Source of the DNA: a virus | Strand: one strand, 5' to 3' | IMG/VR virus record: IMGVR_UViG_3300047392_000043 | Span: 1-61,804 of that record | Length of the DNA stretch: 61,804 nucleotides | Shown: positions 24,720 through 32,546 of the stretch, in pieces | Layout: each line of letters begins with the position of its first letter | How positions within the stretch are numbered: position 1 is the stretch's first letter | Made by a program: the position numbers and the translations under genes | Notes under the pieces: generated by a model | Databases searched by the model: none | What the model was told of the DNA's origin: nothing | Seen by the model: only the letters and a program-made list of their open reading frames with translations

Positions 24720-24966
24720 ATGTAATCAAATCAAAAGCAGTTGCATATTGTACATGCGGCTCCATGAGAAACCCTGCACCCCACGATACCCACACCTTGC
24801 GCTTAAAAAGTTTTTCGCGCCACACGTATTCTCCGTAGATGGTTTTGACTGGCCACCAGGCATACACTTCGCGCCATGGATAGCAATCGCAACCATCTGT
24901 AATAATAGTGTAATCCACAGGACTCCAATTATCAGGTAAAAACTTTGCGGCGCCGTTATAACTCAT
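24691..24966 (-). CDS. Second small paralogue family, copy B
   Basis: 91 residues from the ATG at 24966 (MSYNGAAKFLPDNW), forming ATGA with the preceding stop. Shares REVYAWWPVKTIYGEYVW, RKVWVSWG and QYATAFDLITY with the gene at 21976-22206. The pair flank seven array-type genes. Confidence 0.65.
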   Translation of the reverse strand: MSYNGAAKFLPDNWSPVDYTIITDGCDCYPWREVYAWWPVKTIYGEYVWREKLFKRKVWVSWGAGFLMEPHVQYATAFDLITYDPNARYQS

Positions 24967-25151
24967 AACCAAGCGAGCTTAAACAACATAGCATCTTCTT
25001 CGTTGCCAAAGAAGTAATCAATTTTAGTATTGTCGTAGCTGTTATACCCGTCCATGTGTACATCATTGCTGATATAACTAGGACAATTTTCTTTGGCCCA
25101 GTTAAGTGGTTCTCGATACGGCCTAAATGGCAGTGTCACATAAGTTGTCAT
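24963..25151 (-). CDS. Array paralogue 9
   Basis: 62 residues, the shortest member. Motif 1 PLNWAKENCPSY, motif 2 IDYFFGNEEDAMLFKLAWL. Little else is present, so the two motifs and the linker are probably the minimal fold. Confidence 0.7.
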   Translation of the reverse strand: MTTYVTLPFRPYREPLNWAKENCPSYISNDVHMDGYNSYDNTKIDYFFGNEEDAMLFKLAWL

Positions 25152-25342
25152 GAGCAGGCCAACTTGAACATTACAGCATCATCTTTGTTGGCAAAGCAAT
25201 ATACAGAATTGTTTTCGTTAAATCGCCACGCTTCCCTGGGCAAATTTTGCTTGAGCCAAATAATACGGTCATCAGTTGCATGCATATCCTTGATAGGCAA
25301 ATCAAACTGGTGGGGCCAAAGACGTTTGTTTAGAACTCTCAT
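25148..25342 (-). CDS. Array paralogue 10
   Basis: 64 residues. Motif 1 RIIWLKQNLPREAW, motif 2 VYCFANKDDAVMFKLACS, in which the terminal Trp is replaced by Cys. Overlaps paralogue 9 by four bases. Confidence 0.7.
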   Translation of the reverse strand: MRVLNKRLWPHQFDLPIKDMHATDDRIIWLKQNLPREAWRFNENNSVYCFANKDDAVMFKLACS

Positions 25343-25343
25343 A

Positions 25344-25589
25344 CTACTTTCCGTATCTTAACGTAAACACCATTATAAACTCTTCTGCTTCTTCTTGCGA
25401 CCTAAATTTCCACAAATCGTATCCGATTCGAGTGCCGCACGAGTTTTCAGTGGTCCATTCCAGGATTCGATCTACTGCTTCGTAATCTACGATACTGCCA
25501 AATTCGTTTGAGTCAGCATAAGGATCAACCAGGCGAACTGTGTGTCCCCATCCTTTTTTCAATGCGTACTTTGGTACTAGCCAACTCAA
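25344..25589 (-). CDS. Array paralogue 11
   Basis: 81 residues. Motif 1 ILEWTTENSCGTRIG, motif 2 LWKFRSQEEAEEFIMVFTLRYGK, with a three-residue insertion and Tyr in place of Trp. Confidence 0.65.
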   Translation of the reverse strand: MSWLVPKYALKKGWGHTVRLVDPYADSNEFGSIVDYEAVDRILEWTTENSCGTRIGYDLWKFRSQEEAEEFIMVFTLRYGK

Positions 25590-25864
25590 TTAATAGATCC
25601 TCCAAATCGTAGCTTGGCAAGAATGGCATCTTCTTTTTTCTTAAAGCTGATTTGCGTTACGGTGTCCCATTTGCTACTGCTTACATCACTTACATCTGCT
25701 GAATGCATGATCCATAAGTCGTGATCGCCGTGATACATTTTAAAGTAATCGTACTCGGCTTGTGTGGTCATTAGCACAGGTGCAATGTTTTCAGACAGCC
25801 ACTCATACAATTCTCGCTCGTCGGCATCCCCAACAAACAAATTGTACGTTAGCCACTTAGACAT
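25586..25864 (-). CDS. Array paralogue 12
   Basis: 92 residues from the ATG at 25864. Motif 1 ELYEWLSENIAPVL lies near the N-terminus; motif 2 ISFKKKEDAILAKLRFGG has Phe for Trp. A longer linker (YFKMYHGDHDLWIMHSADVS) separates them than in other members. Confidence 0.65.
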   Translation of the reverse strand: MSKWLTYNLFVGDADERELYEWLSENIAPVLMTTQAEYDYFKMYHGDHDLWIMHSADVSDVSSSKWDTVTQISFKKKEDAILAKLRFGGSIN

Positions 25865-26144
25865 CAAAGTTCAGCATAAAGTATGCCGCCTCGTCTTTGT
25901 CTTTAATATGTACAGTGACCATTGGATCACCAGAGTTGAATCTAGGAGTACAATCAGCTTTAGGACAATGTTCCATCATCCAATCTAAAAACTCATGATG
26001 GTCGTTGCAGTATACCCAGCAATGCCATCCTACAATTTCTTCTAGGAACTCACGGCCAACATCACCGTTCTTGCGTAAGATAGCAGGCACATTGTGCCAA
26101 CCATCCTCATGTCGCCAATGATGAATTGTAACGTGCTGTTCCAT
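25857..26144 (-). CDS. Array paralogue 13
   Basis: 95 residues. Motif 1 EFLDWMMEHCPKAD, motif 2 VHIKDKDEAAYFMLNFDV, with Phe for Trp. The first family member read from the upstream promoter. N-terminal half is His/Trp-rich (VTIHHWRHEDGWHN). Confidence 0.65.
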   Translation of the reverse strand: MEQHVTIHHWRHEDGWHNVPAILRKNGDVGREFLEEIVGWHCWVYCNDHHEFLDWMMEHCPKADCTPRFNSGDPMVTVHIKDKDEAAYFMLNFDV

Positions 26145-26435
26145 TTACTGCATCCACATTTTTACCAATGCGATAGAATCAATAGTGACCAGTAGTAGGT
26201 AGTTGGCAAGCATACCAACGCTACCGCGAGTACGTGCCGCCCAGGCAAAGATACCACACTGTAATATAAACAATGGGTATAGTATCAAGAACGGTGGGGT
26301 AGGAACAGTAAGCATCATAGTAACGCTACATCCGATGCTTAAGAACCAAGCAAGAATTTCCAGCACACAACGCACTGGATTTTCTTGCCAATCCTCGCGA
26401 ATGTAATTGCCTACACTAGCAAGCAGTTTTAGCAT
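26145..26435 (-). CDS. Small membrane protein
   Basis: 96 residues with two or three hydrophobic helices (CVLEILAWFLSIGCSVTMML, FLILYPLFILQCGIFAWAA, LANYLLLVTIDSIALV). No enzyme motif. Second gene of the unit starting with the DsbA-like gene; one base separates it from paralogue 13. Confidence 0.65.
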   Translation of the reverse strand: MLKLLASVGNYIREDWQENPVRCVLEILAWFLSIGCSVTMMLTVPTPPFLILYPLFILQCGIFAWAARTRGSVGMLANYLLLVTIDSIALVKMWMQ

Positions 26436-26686
26436 TACACTTTATTGCCAGTTACGTCAAGGATTTCCTCAACTGCTTCTAAGTCCGACTGGTCCTTATC
26501 AAAGTCACCCTTGAATGCTTTGGTAATGGCTTTGTTCAGTACTGCGGCTTTGATTTCCATTTCTTCGGCAATTGCCGCTACAGTTTCCTTAAGGCCCACA
26601 TTAAGGTCGTCAATCTCACGTTTGACTTGGACTCCCTCTTGGATCACTCGTTTCAGTTTTGCAATTTGTTCAGGTGAAAAGCTCAT
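26435..26686 (-). CDS. DsbA-like double-stranded DNA-binding protein
   Basis: 83 residues, all helical: SPEQIAKLKRVIQEGVQVKRE, KETVAAIAEEMEIKAAVLNKA, FKGDFDKDQSDLEAVEEIL. Length and helix pattern resemble the T4 DsbA transcription-associated DNA-binding protein. It is the first gene after a near-consensus promoter and heads the array operon. The call is by pattern only. Confidence 0.55.
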   Translation of the reverse strand: MSFSPEQIAKLKRVIQEGVQVKREIDDLNVGLKETVAAIAEEMEIKAAVLNKAITKAFKGDFDKDQSDLEAVEEILDVTGNKV

Positions 26687-26720
26687 GTATATCTCCGGTT
26701 AGTTAAAGGCTTACCTAGTA

Positions 26721-26749
26721 AGTATACATGAACTGTAGCAGGAAGTCAA
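26721..26749 (-). promoter_or_regulatory. Near-consensus sigma70 promoter driving the small-protein array
   Basis: Minus strand TTGACT (26749-26744), 17-base spacer, TATACT (26726-26721), about 35 bases before the DsbA-like ATG. The -35 overlaps the end of the nucleotidyltransferase-cupin gene. No clear terminator is seen between here and 21.5 kb, so the array is probably one early transcript. Confidence 0.75.
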
Positions 26750-27504
26750 GTGTCTTTGCGTTCGATATCTTCTTCTACGCAACTTGATCCATACTGGACC
26801 TCAATGATTCTTACTGGCTCATCATGAGGATTTGTAAGTTGATGCCACTCCCCAACTGGAACCTTAAATTCCTCGTGGCGTGCTAATTCGCTACTTGGTA
26901 AAGCATAGCCGCTAGCCATCATACTATTGATATTAGCCCTGCCTTCACTAACAATCCAGTATTCGGAACGGTGTTGATGACGTTGCATGCTCAAACTCTT
27001 ACCAGGGTTGATTGTTAGTTCTTTTACTTTCATGCCGGGCACTTCATGCAACACACGATAGTAGCCCCATGGTCGCTCAGTCTTAGGTGCTTTCCATTCT
27101 TCTAGGATCCAAGAGCTAGAGTTGGCTTTGTTATCCCCGCCTACCCCAAACTTAAACAGTACGTTCTTAACAGCCATTTCTGGAATGTTTGCCGCAGTGC
27201 GATCTCCACCATTGACAAAGATGATTTCAGCGTAGGAGTAGCTTGATTGGAAACTTTCCAATAGCTTGACTGCACTACCATCGCTATCATCAAAAGCAAC
27301 AACTTCATCTACGCATCTCAATCCTTCTAGCACTGCTTGACGTTCAGCAAAGGGCATAAATGGACGTCCTTTTTTGCGTTCAAGCCAAGCATCAGAGTTT
27401 AGGCCAACGACTAACTTGTCGCCGAACTCACGAGCCTCTTGTAAGTATTTTATGTGCCCTGAATGAACAGGATCAAAGCCACCAGTTGCAATTACTATTT
27501 TCAT
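26746..27504 (-). CDS. Nucleotidyltransferase-cupin fusion
   Basis: 252 residues from the ATG at 27504 (MKIVIATGGFDPVHSGHIKY). Residues 1-about 145 are an RfaE/HldE-type adenylyl- or cytidylyltransferase (H-x-G-H motif, FAERQAVLEGLRCVDEV, IFVNGGDRTAANIPE). Residues about 150-252 are a cupin (RPWGYYRVLHEVPGMKVKEL, SLSMQRHQHRSEYWIVSEG, GEWHQLTNP) like the C-terminal isomerase part of mannose-1-phosphate guanylyltransferase/isomerase. The fusion suggests isomerisation plus activation of a sugar phosphate for glycan synthesis. An AATAAATA box lies 5 bases before the ATG. Confidence 0.8.
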   Translation of the reverse strand: MKIVIATGGFDPVHSGHIKYLQEAREFGDKLVVGLNSDAWLERKKGRPFMPFAERQAVLEGLRCVDEVVAFDDSDGSAVKLLESFQSSYSYAEIIFVNGGDRTAANIPEMAVKNVLFKFGVGGDNKANSSSWILEEWKAPKTERPWGYYRVLHEVPGMKVKELTINPGKSLSMQRHQHRSEYWIVSEGRANINSMMASGYALPSSELARHEEFKVPVGEWHQLTNPHDEPVRIIEVQYGSSCVEEDIERKDT

Positions 27505-27554
27505 ATGAGTATTTATTGGCACATACTGTCCTGGTTTTTCAGAATAAGTATCGT
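27505..27554. promoter_or_regulatory. Divergent intergenic region
   Basis: Fifty bases separate two divergent ATGs. Minus-strand AATAAATA at 27510-27517 sits 5 bases before the ATG at 27504, matching the late-box arrangement seen before other genes. The plus-strand promoter for the monooxygenase-like gene is not obvious. Confidence 0.4.
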
Positions 27555-28478
27555 ATGAAAACCTTTACCGAAATATTCAAGTGTAAGTATCCAATTGCTG
27601 TTATGGCAATGAACAAAGTATCCGATGTGCCATTGGCTATTGCAGTTCGACGTGCCGGGTGCTTACCAAGTCTCAGCATCTTCAATTACTTTACAAGGAT
27701 AGGAGTAATTGATCCACAATTGTTGGGTAAGGACATTGAACAGTATGCAAATGCAGTAGGCGATACGTCTATTCTAATTAGCGTAGATATTGGAAATTTG
27801 TTAGACTTGCCAGGCTTAGTAGATGTGCTATTAGCACGGCAAGTTGGAGCAGTTGAAATCATCTTAGACGATGCACATGAAAATGCAGCCTATAGACGCA
27901 GAGTAGTGTTGCCGCAGGTTATTAAACAATTGCAAGAAAACGGCAGCATGGTTTTTACTAAAACACTATTGCCAATGGATGTGATGGTTGGAGCAGATGG
28001 TATTATCCTTAAAGGACCAGATGGTGCAGGTCGTGGTAATGTATCTGGCGAATCACTAGAACAATTATTTGACAAGTACTCAACTAGTTTTCCAACACAA
28101 CGTGTGATTACATCTGGCGGTGTAGGAACAAGCCAGCAGTTAAAATATTATATAGATCGTGGTGCGTTTGGCGTAGGCATTGGTACTATGTTTGCAGTAA
28201 GTGCTGAAAGTAAAATTTCTACAGAAACAAAACTCAAGTTAGTAGCATCCAGTGCTGCCGACGTAAAACGATTAGACAACGGTAAAACAGATAGCGACAG
28301 TCAAAACGCTATTGTATTTGCAGAAACGCCTGGCGACAACAGCAACAACACTCGAGGCTTAATGGCTGGCATAAAAAGCCCAACAAGCGGGCATGTGTTT
28401 ATGGGCAAGGGCATTGAACATGCAACTGAAATTCTCACCTGCGAACAAATTGTTGCACGTTTAGTTAAAGATATTTAA
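27555..28478 (+). CDS. Nitronate monooxygenase-like TIM-barrel flavoprotein
   Basis: 307 residues from the ATG at 27555; the upstream in-frame extension is antisense to the neighbour. CKYPIAVMAMNKVSDVPLAI, DGIILKGPDGAGRG, VITSGGVGTSQQLKYYIDRG and GVGIGTMFAVSAES match the FMN- and phosphate-binding loops of the nitronate monooxygenase / enoyl reductase II / IMPDH-like family. Usual length is about 320-350. It is one of the few plus-strand genes and converges with the methyltransferase gene (14-base overlap). Substrate unknown. Confidence 0.7.
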   Translation: MKTFTEIFKCKYPIAVMAMNKVSDVPLAIAVRRAGCLPSLSIFNYFTRIGVIDPQLLGKDIEQYANAVGDTSILISVDIGNLLDLPGLVDVLLARQVGAVEIILDDAHENAAYRRRVVLPQVIKQLQENGSMVFTKTLLPMDVMVGADGIILKGPDGAGRGNVSGESLEQLFDKYSTSFPTQRVITSGGVGTSQQLKYYIDRGAFGVGIGTMFAVSAESKISTETKLKLVASSAADVKRLDNGKTDSDSQNAIVFAETPGDNSNNTRGLMAGIKSPTSGHVFMGKGIEHATEILTCEQIVARLVKDI

Positions 28479-29091
28479 ACTCTATTCCTCTATAGCAAAC
28501 AACACCTTGTGTGGTATTTGCTATAGCATAGCCTGCGGCAAGCATTAATGGAATAGCAGTTCCGCACTTACCGCCCCAGCCTGTTGGACTAGTAGTATCA
28601 GGCCACGAGTCATCAATAAGAATGATACTTTGTGGTGCCATGTACGGCAAGCAATATAGCGTTTGTAGTCTATGTTCTTCTTGACTGTTTTCGTTATTCA
28701 TAACAACACCACGGGCCGCGTAAGCCGCAATTTGATCGTGTAGCCATTGGTACTGTAAATTAACAGGGTCAATCCAATCAAAGTTGTCTAGATACAGCAC
28801 CGAAATTTGCTTGCCCAAAGTTGGCAATACATCGCGACACCATGCGTGTCCTGTTTCTGTAATATGAAATTTAATATCACCTGCACCGCCTGCATGATTG
28901 ATAAAGTGTCGTAATGCATCATCTGTAACGTCCACAGTGTGAAAATCTATACTATGCACTGACACCCAGTCTCTAAAGTAAGCTGTGCTTCCTTCGCCAC
29001 GTTCACTTCCAATTTCTACAACACATTTTGAACTATCTACTTGCAATTCGCGAAAGTGATTGTCTAATATTTTATATGGTAACATTCCCAT
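28465..29091 (-). CDS. Class I SAM-dependent methyltransferase-like protein
   Basis: 208 residues. VVEIGSERGEGSTAYFRDW is a motif I-like glycine loop; VLYLDNFDWIDPVNLQYQWL and AYAARGVVMNNENSQEE follow as in Methyltransf_24 / cephalosporin-hydroxylase-like proteins of glycan clusters. SIILIDDSWPD could be the metal/acidic loop. It sits beside the glycosyltransferase set, so a sugar or virion target is likely. Confidence 0.6.
   Translation of the reverse strand: MGMLPYKILDNHFRELQVDSSKCVVEIGSERGEGSTAYFRDWVSVHSIDFHTVDVTDDALRHFINHAGGAGDIKFHITETGHAWCRDVLPTLGKQISVLYLDNFDWIDPVNLQYQWLHDQIAAYAARGVVMNNENSQEEHRLQTLYCLPYMAPQSIILIDDSWPDTTSPTGWGGKCGTAIPLMLAAGYAIANTTQGVVCYRGIEFKYL
28490..28526. repeat. 10-bp inverted repeat at convergent gene ends
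   Basis: CTATAGCAAA (28490-28499) and TTTGCTATAG (28517-28526) are perfect complements; inside the loop AACAC/GTGTT-like pairing extends it. It is 11 bases after the monooxygenase-like stop and within the last codons of the opposite methyltransferase gene. There is no T-run, so it may act as an mRNA-end hairpin or a weak bidirectional terminator. Confidence 0.6.
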
Positions 29092-30202
29092 GATTTAAAA
29101 ATTCCCTAAGTTGTTGTTCTGCTTCTTGCATTTTTATTTTTCGTTGACGTCGAATACACTCAACGTTATGCTCTAATCGTGTTTCTATATTTGGTATATT
29201 TCGAAAATATTCAAAACCACGTTTGTATGCTATTTCAGCCTGCACTGCAACAGCCTGTACTCTTTGTAGAGGATCGTCAACGTTATCATAACTTTGATCA
29301 ATTACATCGTCAAATAAATCTAATCCCAATGTCCGTAAAAATTTAACATGATGCTTGACAGTGTTAAAAATTGGGATTTGCCTCATTGCAAAAGGCTTAA
29401 TTGTTTTTTCAGTTACAAACAGTCGTTCCCAGTGGTGTAAACCGTCAGGGCATCGATAGCCAGTGGCTTGCTTTGTTCGTATTACCCAATCATGAACCAT
29501 TATGGCTACATTGGGTCGAACGTCATGGCTTGTTTCTGACACAATGTTAACGTATGCGTTTGTAAACTCTGTTCCATTTGAAGTATATTCATCTTCTCGA
29601 GAAATAAAGCCGTCAACCGTCATTGGAAAATAATGCTGTAGCTCAGGCGTTACAAATAAATCAATCCAGCCGTCGTCTATTGCCGCTTTATCGGACCCAC
29701 AGCTTACTATTGAATGTTCTAATAAATTGCGCTTAATTAGTTCTTCAGTTAACGCTACTCTGAACCAATTTGGCCTGCGGCACAAACTAATTAACAAGTT
29801 TGTACGAGTTTGCCAAGGTACTACTGTTTCCTTGCTATAGCCTTCTAGTCTTAGAGAGTCTACATGATAAAATGTTGGGTACGGGACAACATAGTTTCTA
29901 CGCTCCTCGCCGCCATTTATGAATATTATATGCTGTCGCGGAATGCCTAATCTATCAACAACATGATCAAAAACTTCATCAACCTTGTCAAGGTTAACAG
30001 CTTCGGTTATATCGTCAATGATCAAGCGATCTATTGCAGGGACTCCCGCCAATCGTTTAACTACAGACTCGTATAAACCTTTTCTAAAATCATCAGTAGC
30101 TTCGTGGCGCAGTAAACACACTACAATATTCAAATCAGGATATTCGTCGAGTACGTTCTTATACGGAAACTGATAGTTTTCTGTACTAACAAATTGTATC
30201 AT
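29072..30202 (-). CDS. Glycosyltransferase-like protein, phage TEK family
   Basis: 376 residues. Motif A NLLISLCRRPNWFRVALTEE plus LLEHSIVSCG, and motif B ERLFVTEKTIKPFAMRQIPI with LGLDLFDDVIDQSYD. The same two blocks occur in the C-terminal part of the next gene and in the 33991-35265 gene. The T-E-K helix resembles the donor-binding end of GT10-type glycosyltransferases. A glycosyl transfer role fits the neighbours but is not proven. Confidence 0.55.
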   Translation of the reverse strand: MIQFVSTENYQFPYKNVLDEYPDLNIVVCLLRHEATDDFRKGLYESVVKRLAGVPAIDRLIIDDITEAVNLDKVDEVFDHVVDRLGIPRQHIIFINGGEERRNYVVPYPTFYHVDSLRLEGYSKETVVPWQTRTNLLISLCRRPNWFRVALTEELIKRNLLEHSIVSCGSDKAAIDDGWIDLFVTPELQHYFPMTVDGFISREDEYTSNGTEFTNAYVNIVSETSHDVRPNVAIMVHDWVIRTKQATGYRCPDGLHHWERLFVTEKTIKPFAMRQIPIFNTVKHHVKFLRTLGLDLFDDVIDQSYDNVDDPLQRVQAVAVQAEIAYKRGFEYFRNIPNIETRLEHNVECIRRQRKIKMQEAEQQLREFLNHGNVTI

Positions 30203-32544
30203 ATTTCACTGACAAATTTCCAAAATGTACCATTGTTATAAGACGGAGTAGAATCAAACTTTTCTTTGTTGCGGTTAGCAATGTTCATTAGCTTGTGGAA
30301 CAAGTCAAAACGTTCCTGTCCTTCCATTGAGTTGATGCGTTTCAATTCTGTAATGATTTTATACATGCGAGTATTAGCATCGTACTCTTGATCGTATGAC
30401 TCATCAATAACGCCGTCGAATGTTTCAAATCCAAGACTTCTTAATACACGCAAAGACTCTGCGGGACCTACAATAATAAACGGATGCCCATGTGCAATAG
30501 CACGGAATGTCTTTTCGCTGATAAACACATCACCGTTTTCGTAAGTGGTTTCGGCAATTACACTTAGCAATGCTTGCTCATAATGATTGCTTACTTGCGG
30601 GCCATTTTGTGTTACATCATACTCGTCAATGGTCAATGGTGTGTCTAATACTGGTAAGATTCTAGCTTTCACATCGGGGTGCAAGTACAGTGAGTTTTCA
30701 GCAACTTCGGTTGCAGTTTTAACTACACCTGGGTACAGTTCGCCGCTTGGGACAAAGCTAACCATATTACCGTCAATTAAATTATGTAGGCGCATTTCGC
30801 CTACTAAGTGGCAACGATGTGCTTTGATAACACGGTTGTAACTTAAAAAGTTTGCAGTCTTATTTTCGTAAGCATGATTAACTACAATGTTTCTATCTAC
30901 CCAATTATTAATTGAAACAAAATTTAACAAGTTGATGTCATCTTTTGTTTTATTTGCTATTGCCAATGCTTGACCTTCGCTTTGCAATTCATTGGCATAA
31001 TACCATTGGTCTTTAGTCAATTCAGGCCAAAATTTAAGTAATCTATCTTGCCACATAAACGCATGAGCAATCATACCTTCGTGTGGTGTAATAAACACAA
31101 TGCGGTCATTGGATTTAAATTCGCCGATTCGAGTTTGTAGTGATTTAATGTATTCTTGGGCAACACTATCTTTATTAACTGCTTCCACTGGCGCCAGTGC
31201 AAAGTATGTCATTGGCTCGTCACGCTTGGAAGTAAATTTAAACTGCGAATACAACTCAACAAAGATATCACACTTATTGACAGGATTTAAAATGCGGCCA
31301 TTGATAGTAGGCAAGCTAAATTTTGGATTACCATAATGTACTACCTTGCAACCTGGAAACTCTTTAATTGTACGCCATGGATCAACTAAGATACTGCCGG
31401 GCGCAATGTCATAATAAAACTCATCTGCTTTAACTTCAACACCAGTACCAGCATACGTAATAGCAGGGTTATGTGCCATTAGTACTACAGCAGGGCCTGC
31501 TGGTGTAGTATCGTCACCTGTTAAGGGGTCAATGTAGTATAACTCTACGCCAGCATGTTCAACAAAATGTCCTACCAATAAGCTATAGCTGCCAATTGTA
31601 TAAGGAACATACGGCTTGTATGCTTTGCCGTGAATAACAACAGGAAGATTGTTTTCTTGTGCAAGTCGTACTAACTTACTGGCCATTGCTTGCGCTTGGC
31701 TATCACGAGCACTCATGATAGCATGGAACATATCGTAACCTAGATTTAACTTGCCACTTAACCAACGTAGTGCAATGTTATCGCGGGGGTGGCAAGCACC
31801 AGCATCGCCTAAACCTGCTGTCAAATAACGCGGACCAGTGATACGTTGTGTTGCGGCTTTGAGTGCATCTGTTACTACATCAACGTTGATGTTGCCATTC
31901 TTTTCAGCAACGTCTTGGATCATATTAACAAGACCAATCTTGGCAGAGATGAATGTGTTGTAAAAGATCTTGATAGCTTCTGCTTCGTCCCATGTACCTA
32001 CATTAACACGGGGCTCATTCTTCATTAAAGGCTTGTAAAATTCAATTAGCTCCTGTGCATCACCAGTGGTGCTACCATCTTCTGTACCAATGATCAAGCA
32101 TTCTGGATTGACCATATCCCACTTAACACTGCCCATGGCAATAAGATACGGATTGTAAATGAAACGTGCGTTGGTCAAATAGTGAATTAGTACGTCACGT
32201 ACAGTACCCGGTAGCACTGTAGAAATTAACACTACCAACTGATCTTGTGTAACGTGTGGATTGATTTGTTCAAAGACTTTAATAACAGGCGTGTAATCAA
32301 AGTCACATGGTGTCATGTTGGAGATTGGAGTCTCGCCACCGTATTGTGGATTGTGCGGTGTAGGTACTGCAACAAAGATAATGTCGGCACCTTTAACAGC
32401 TTCTTCAACTGAGCTTTTAATAGCCACTGTCATTGTGGGATCAACTGTGTTGATATCATATCCGCATACTTCGTAATGTTCAGCCATTACTTCTGCACAT
32501 GGTAAGCCTAGCTTACCCAATCCAATCATTGCTACACGTTTCAT
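30199..32544 (-). CDS. UDP-sugar dehydrogenase fused to a TEK-family glycosyltransferase-like domain
   Basis: 781 residues. Residues 1-about 425 form a complete nucleotide-sugar dehydrogenase: VAMIGLGKLGLPCAEVMAEH, ISTVLPGTVRD, YNTFISAKIGLVNMIQD, catalytic Cys251 in GDAGACHPRDN and a C-terminal Rossmann part (PVVIHGKAYKPYVPYTIGS). Residues about 430-781 carry NFLSYNRVIKAHRC, VFISEKTFRAIAHGHPF and LGFETFDGVIDESYD, as in two neighbouring genes. Oxidation of a UDP-hexose and its transfer may thus be combined in one chain. I know of no standard family with this architecture. Confidence 0.75.
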   Translation of the reverse strand: MKRVAMIGLGKLGLPCAEVMAEHYEVCGYDINTVDPTMTVAIKSSVEEAVKGADIIFVAVPTPHNPQYGGETPISNMTPCDFDYTPVIKVFEQINPHVTQDQLVVLISTVLPGTVRDVLIHYLTNARFIYNPYLIAMGSVKWDMVNPECLIIGTEDGSTTGDAQELIEFYKPLMKNEPRVNVGTWDEAEAIKIFYNTFISAKIGLVNMIQDVAEKNGNINVDVVTDALKAATQRITGPRYLTAGLGDAGACHPRDNIALRWLSGKLNLGYDMFHAIMSARDSQAQAMASKLVRLAQENNLPVVIHGKAYKPYVPYTIGSYSLLVGHFVEHAGVELYYIDPLTGDDTTPAGPAVVLMAHNPAITYAGTGVEVKADEFYYDIAPGSILVDPWRTIKEFPGCKVVHYGNPKFSLPTINGRILNPVNKCDIFVELYSQFKFTSKRDEPMTYFALAPVEAVNKDSVAQEYIKSLQTRIGEFKSNDRIVFITPHEGMIAHAFMWQDRLLKFWPELTKDQWYYANELQSEGQALAIANKTKDDINLLNFVSINNWVDRNIVVNHAYENKTANFLSYNRVIKAHRCHLVGEMRLHNLIDGNMVSFVPSGELYPGVVKTATEVAENSLYLHPDVKARILPVLDTPLTIDEYDVTQNGPQVSNHYEQALLSVIAETTYENGDVFISEKTFRAIAHGHPFIIVGPAESLRVLRSLGFETFDGVIDESYDQEYDANTRMYKIITELKRINSMEGQERFDLFHKLMNIANRNKEKFDSTPSYNNGTFWKFVSEI

Positions 32545-32546
32545 AA

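Noticed and set aside
22100-26200. CRISPR array or DNA tandem repeat in the small-gene region
   Set aside because: The repetition is at protein level only; no regularly spaced DNA repeats were seen.
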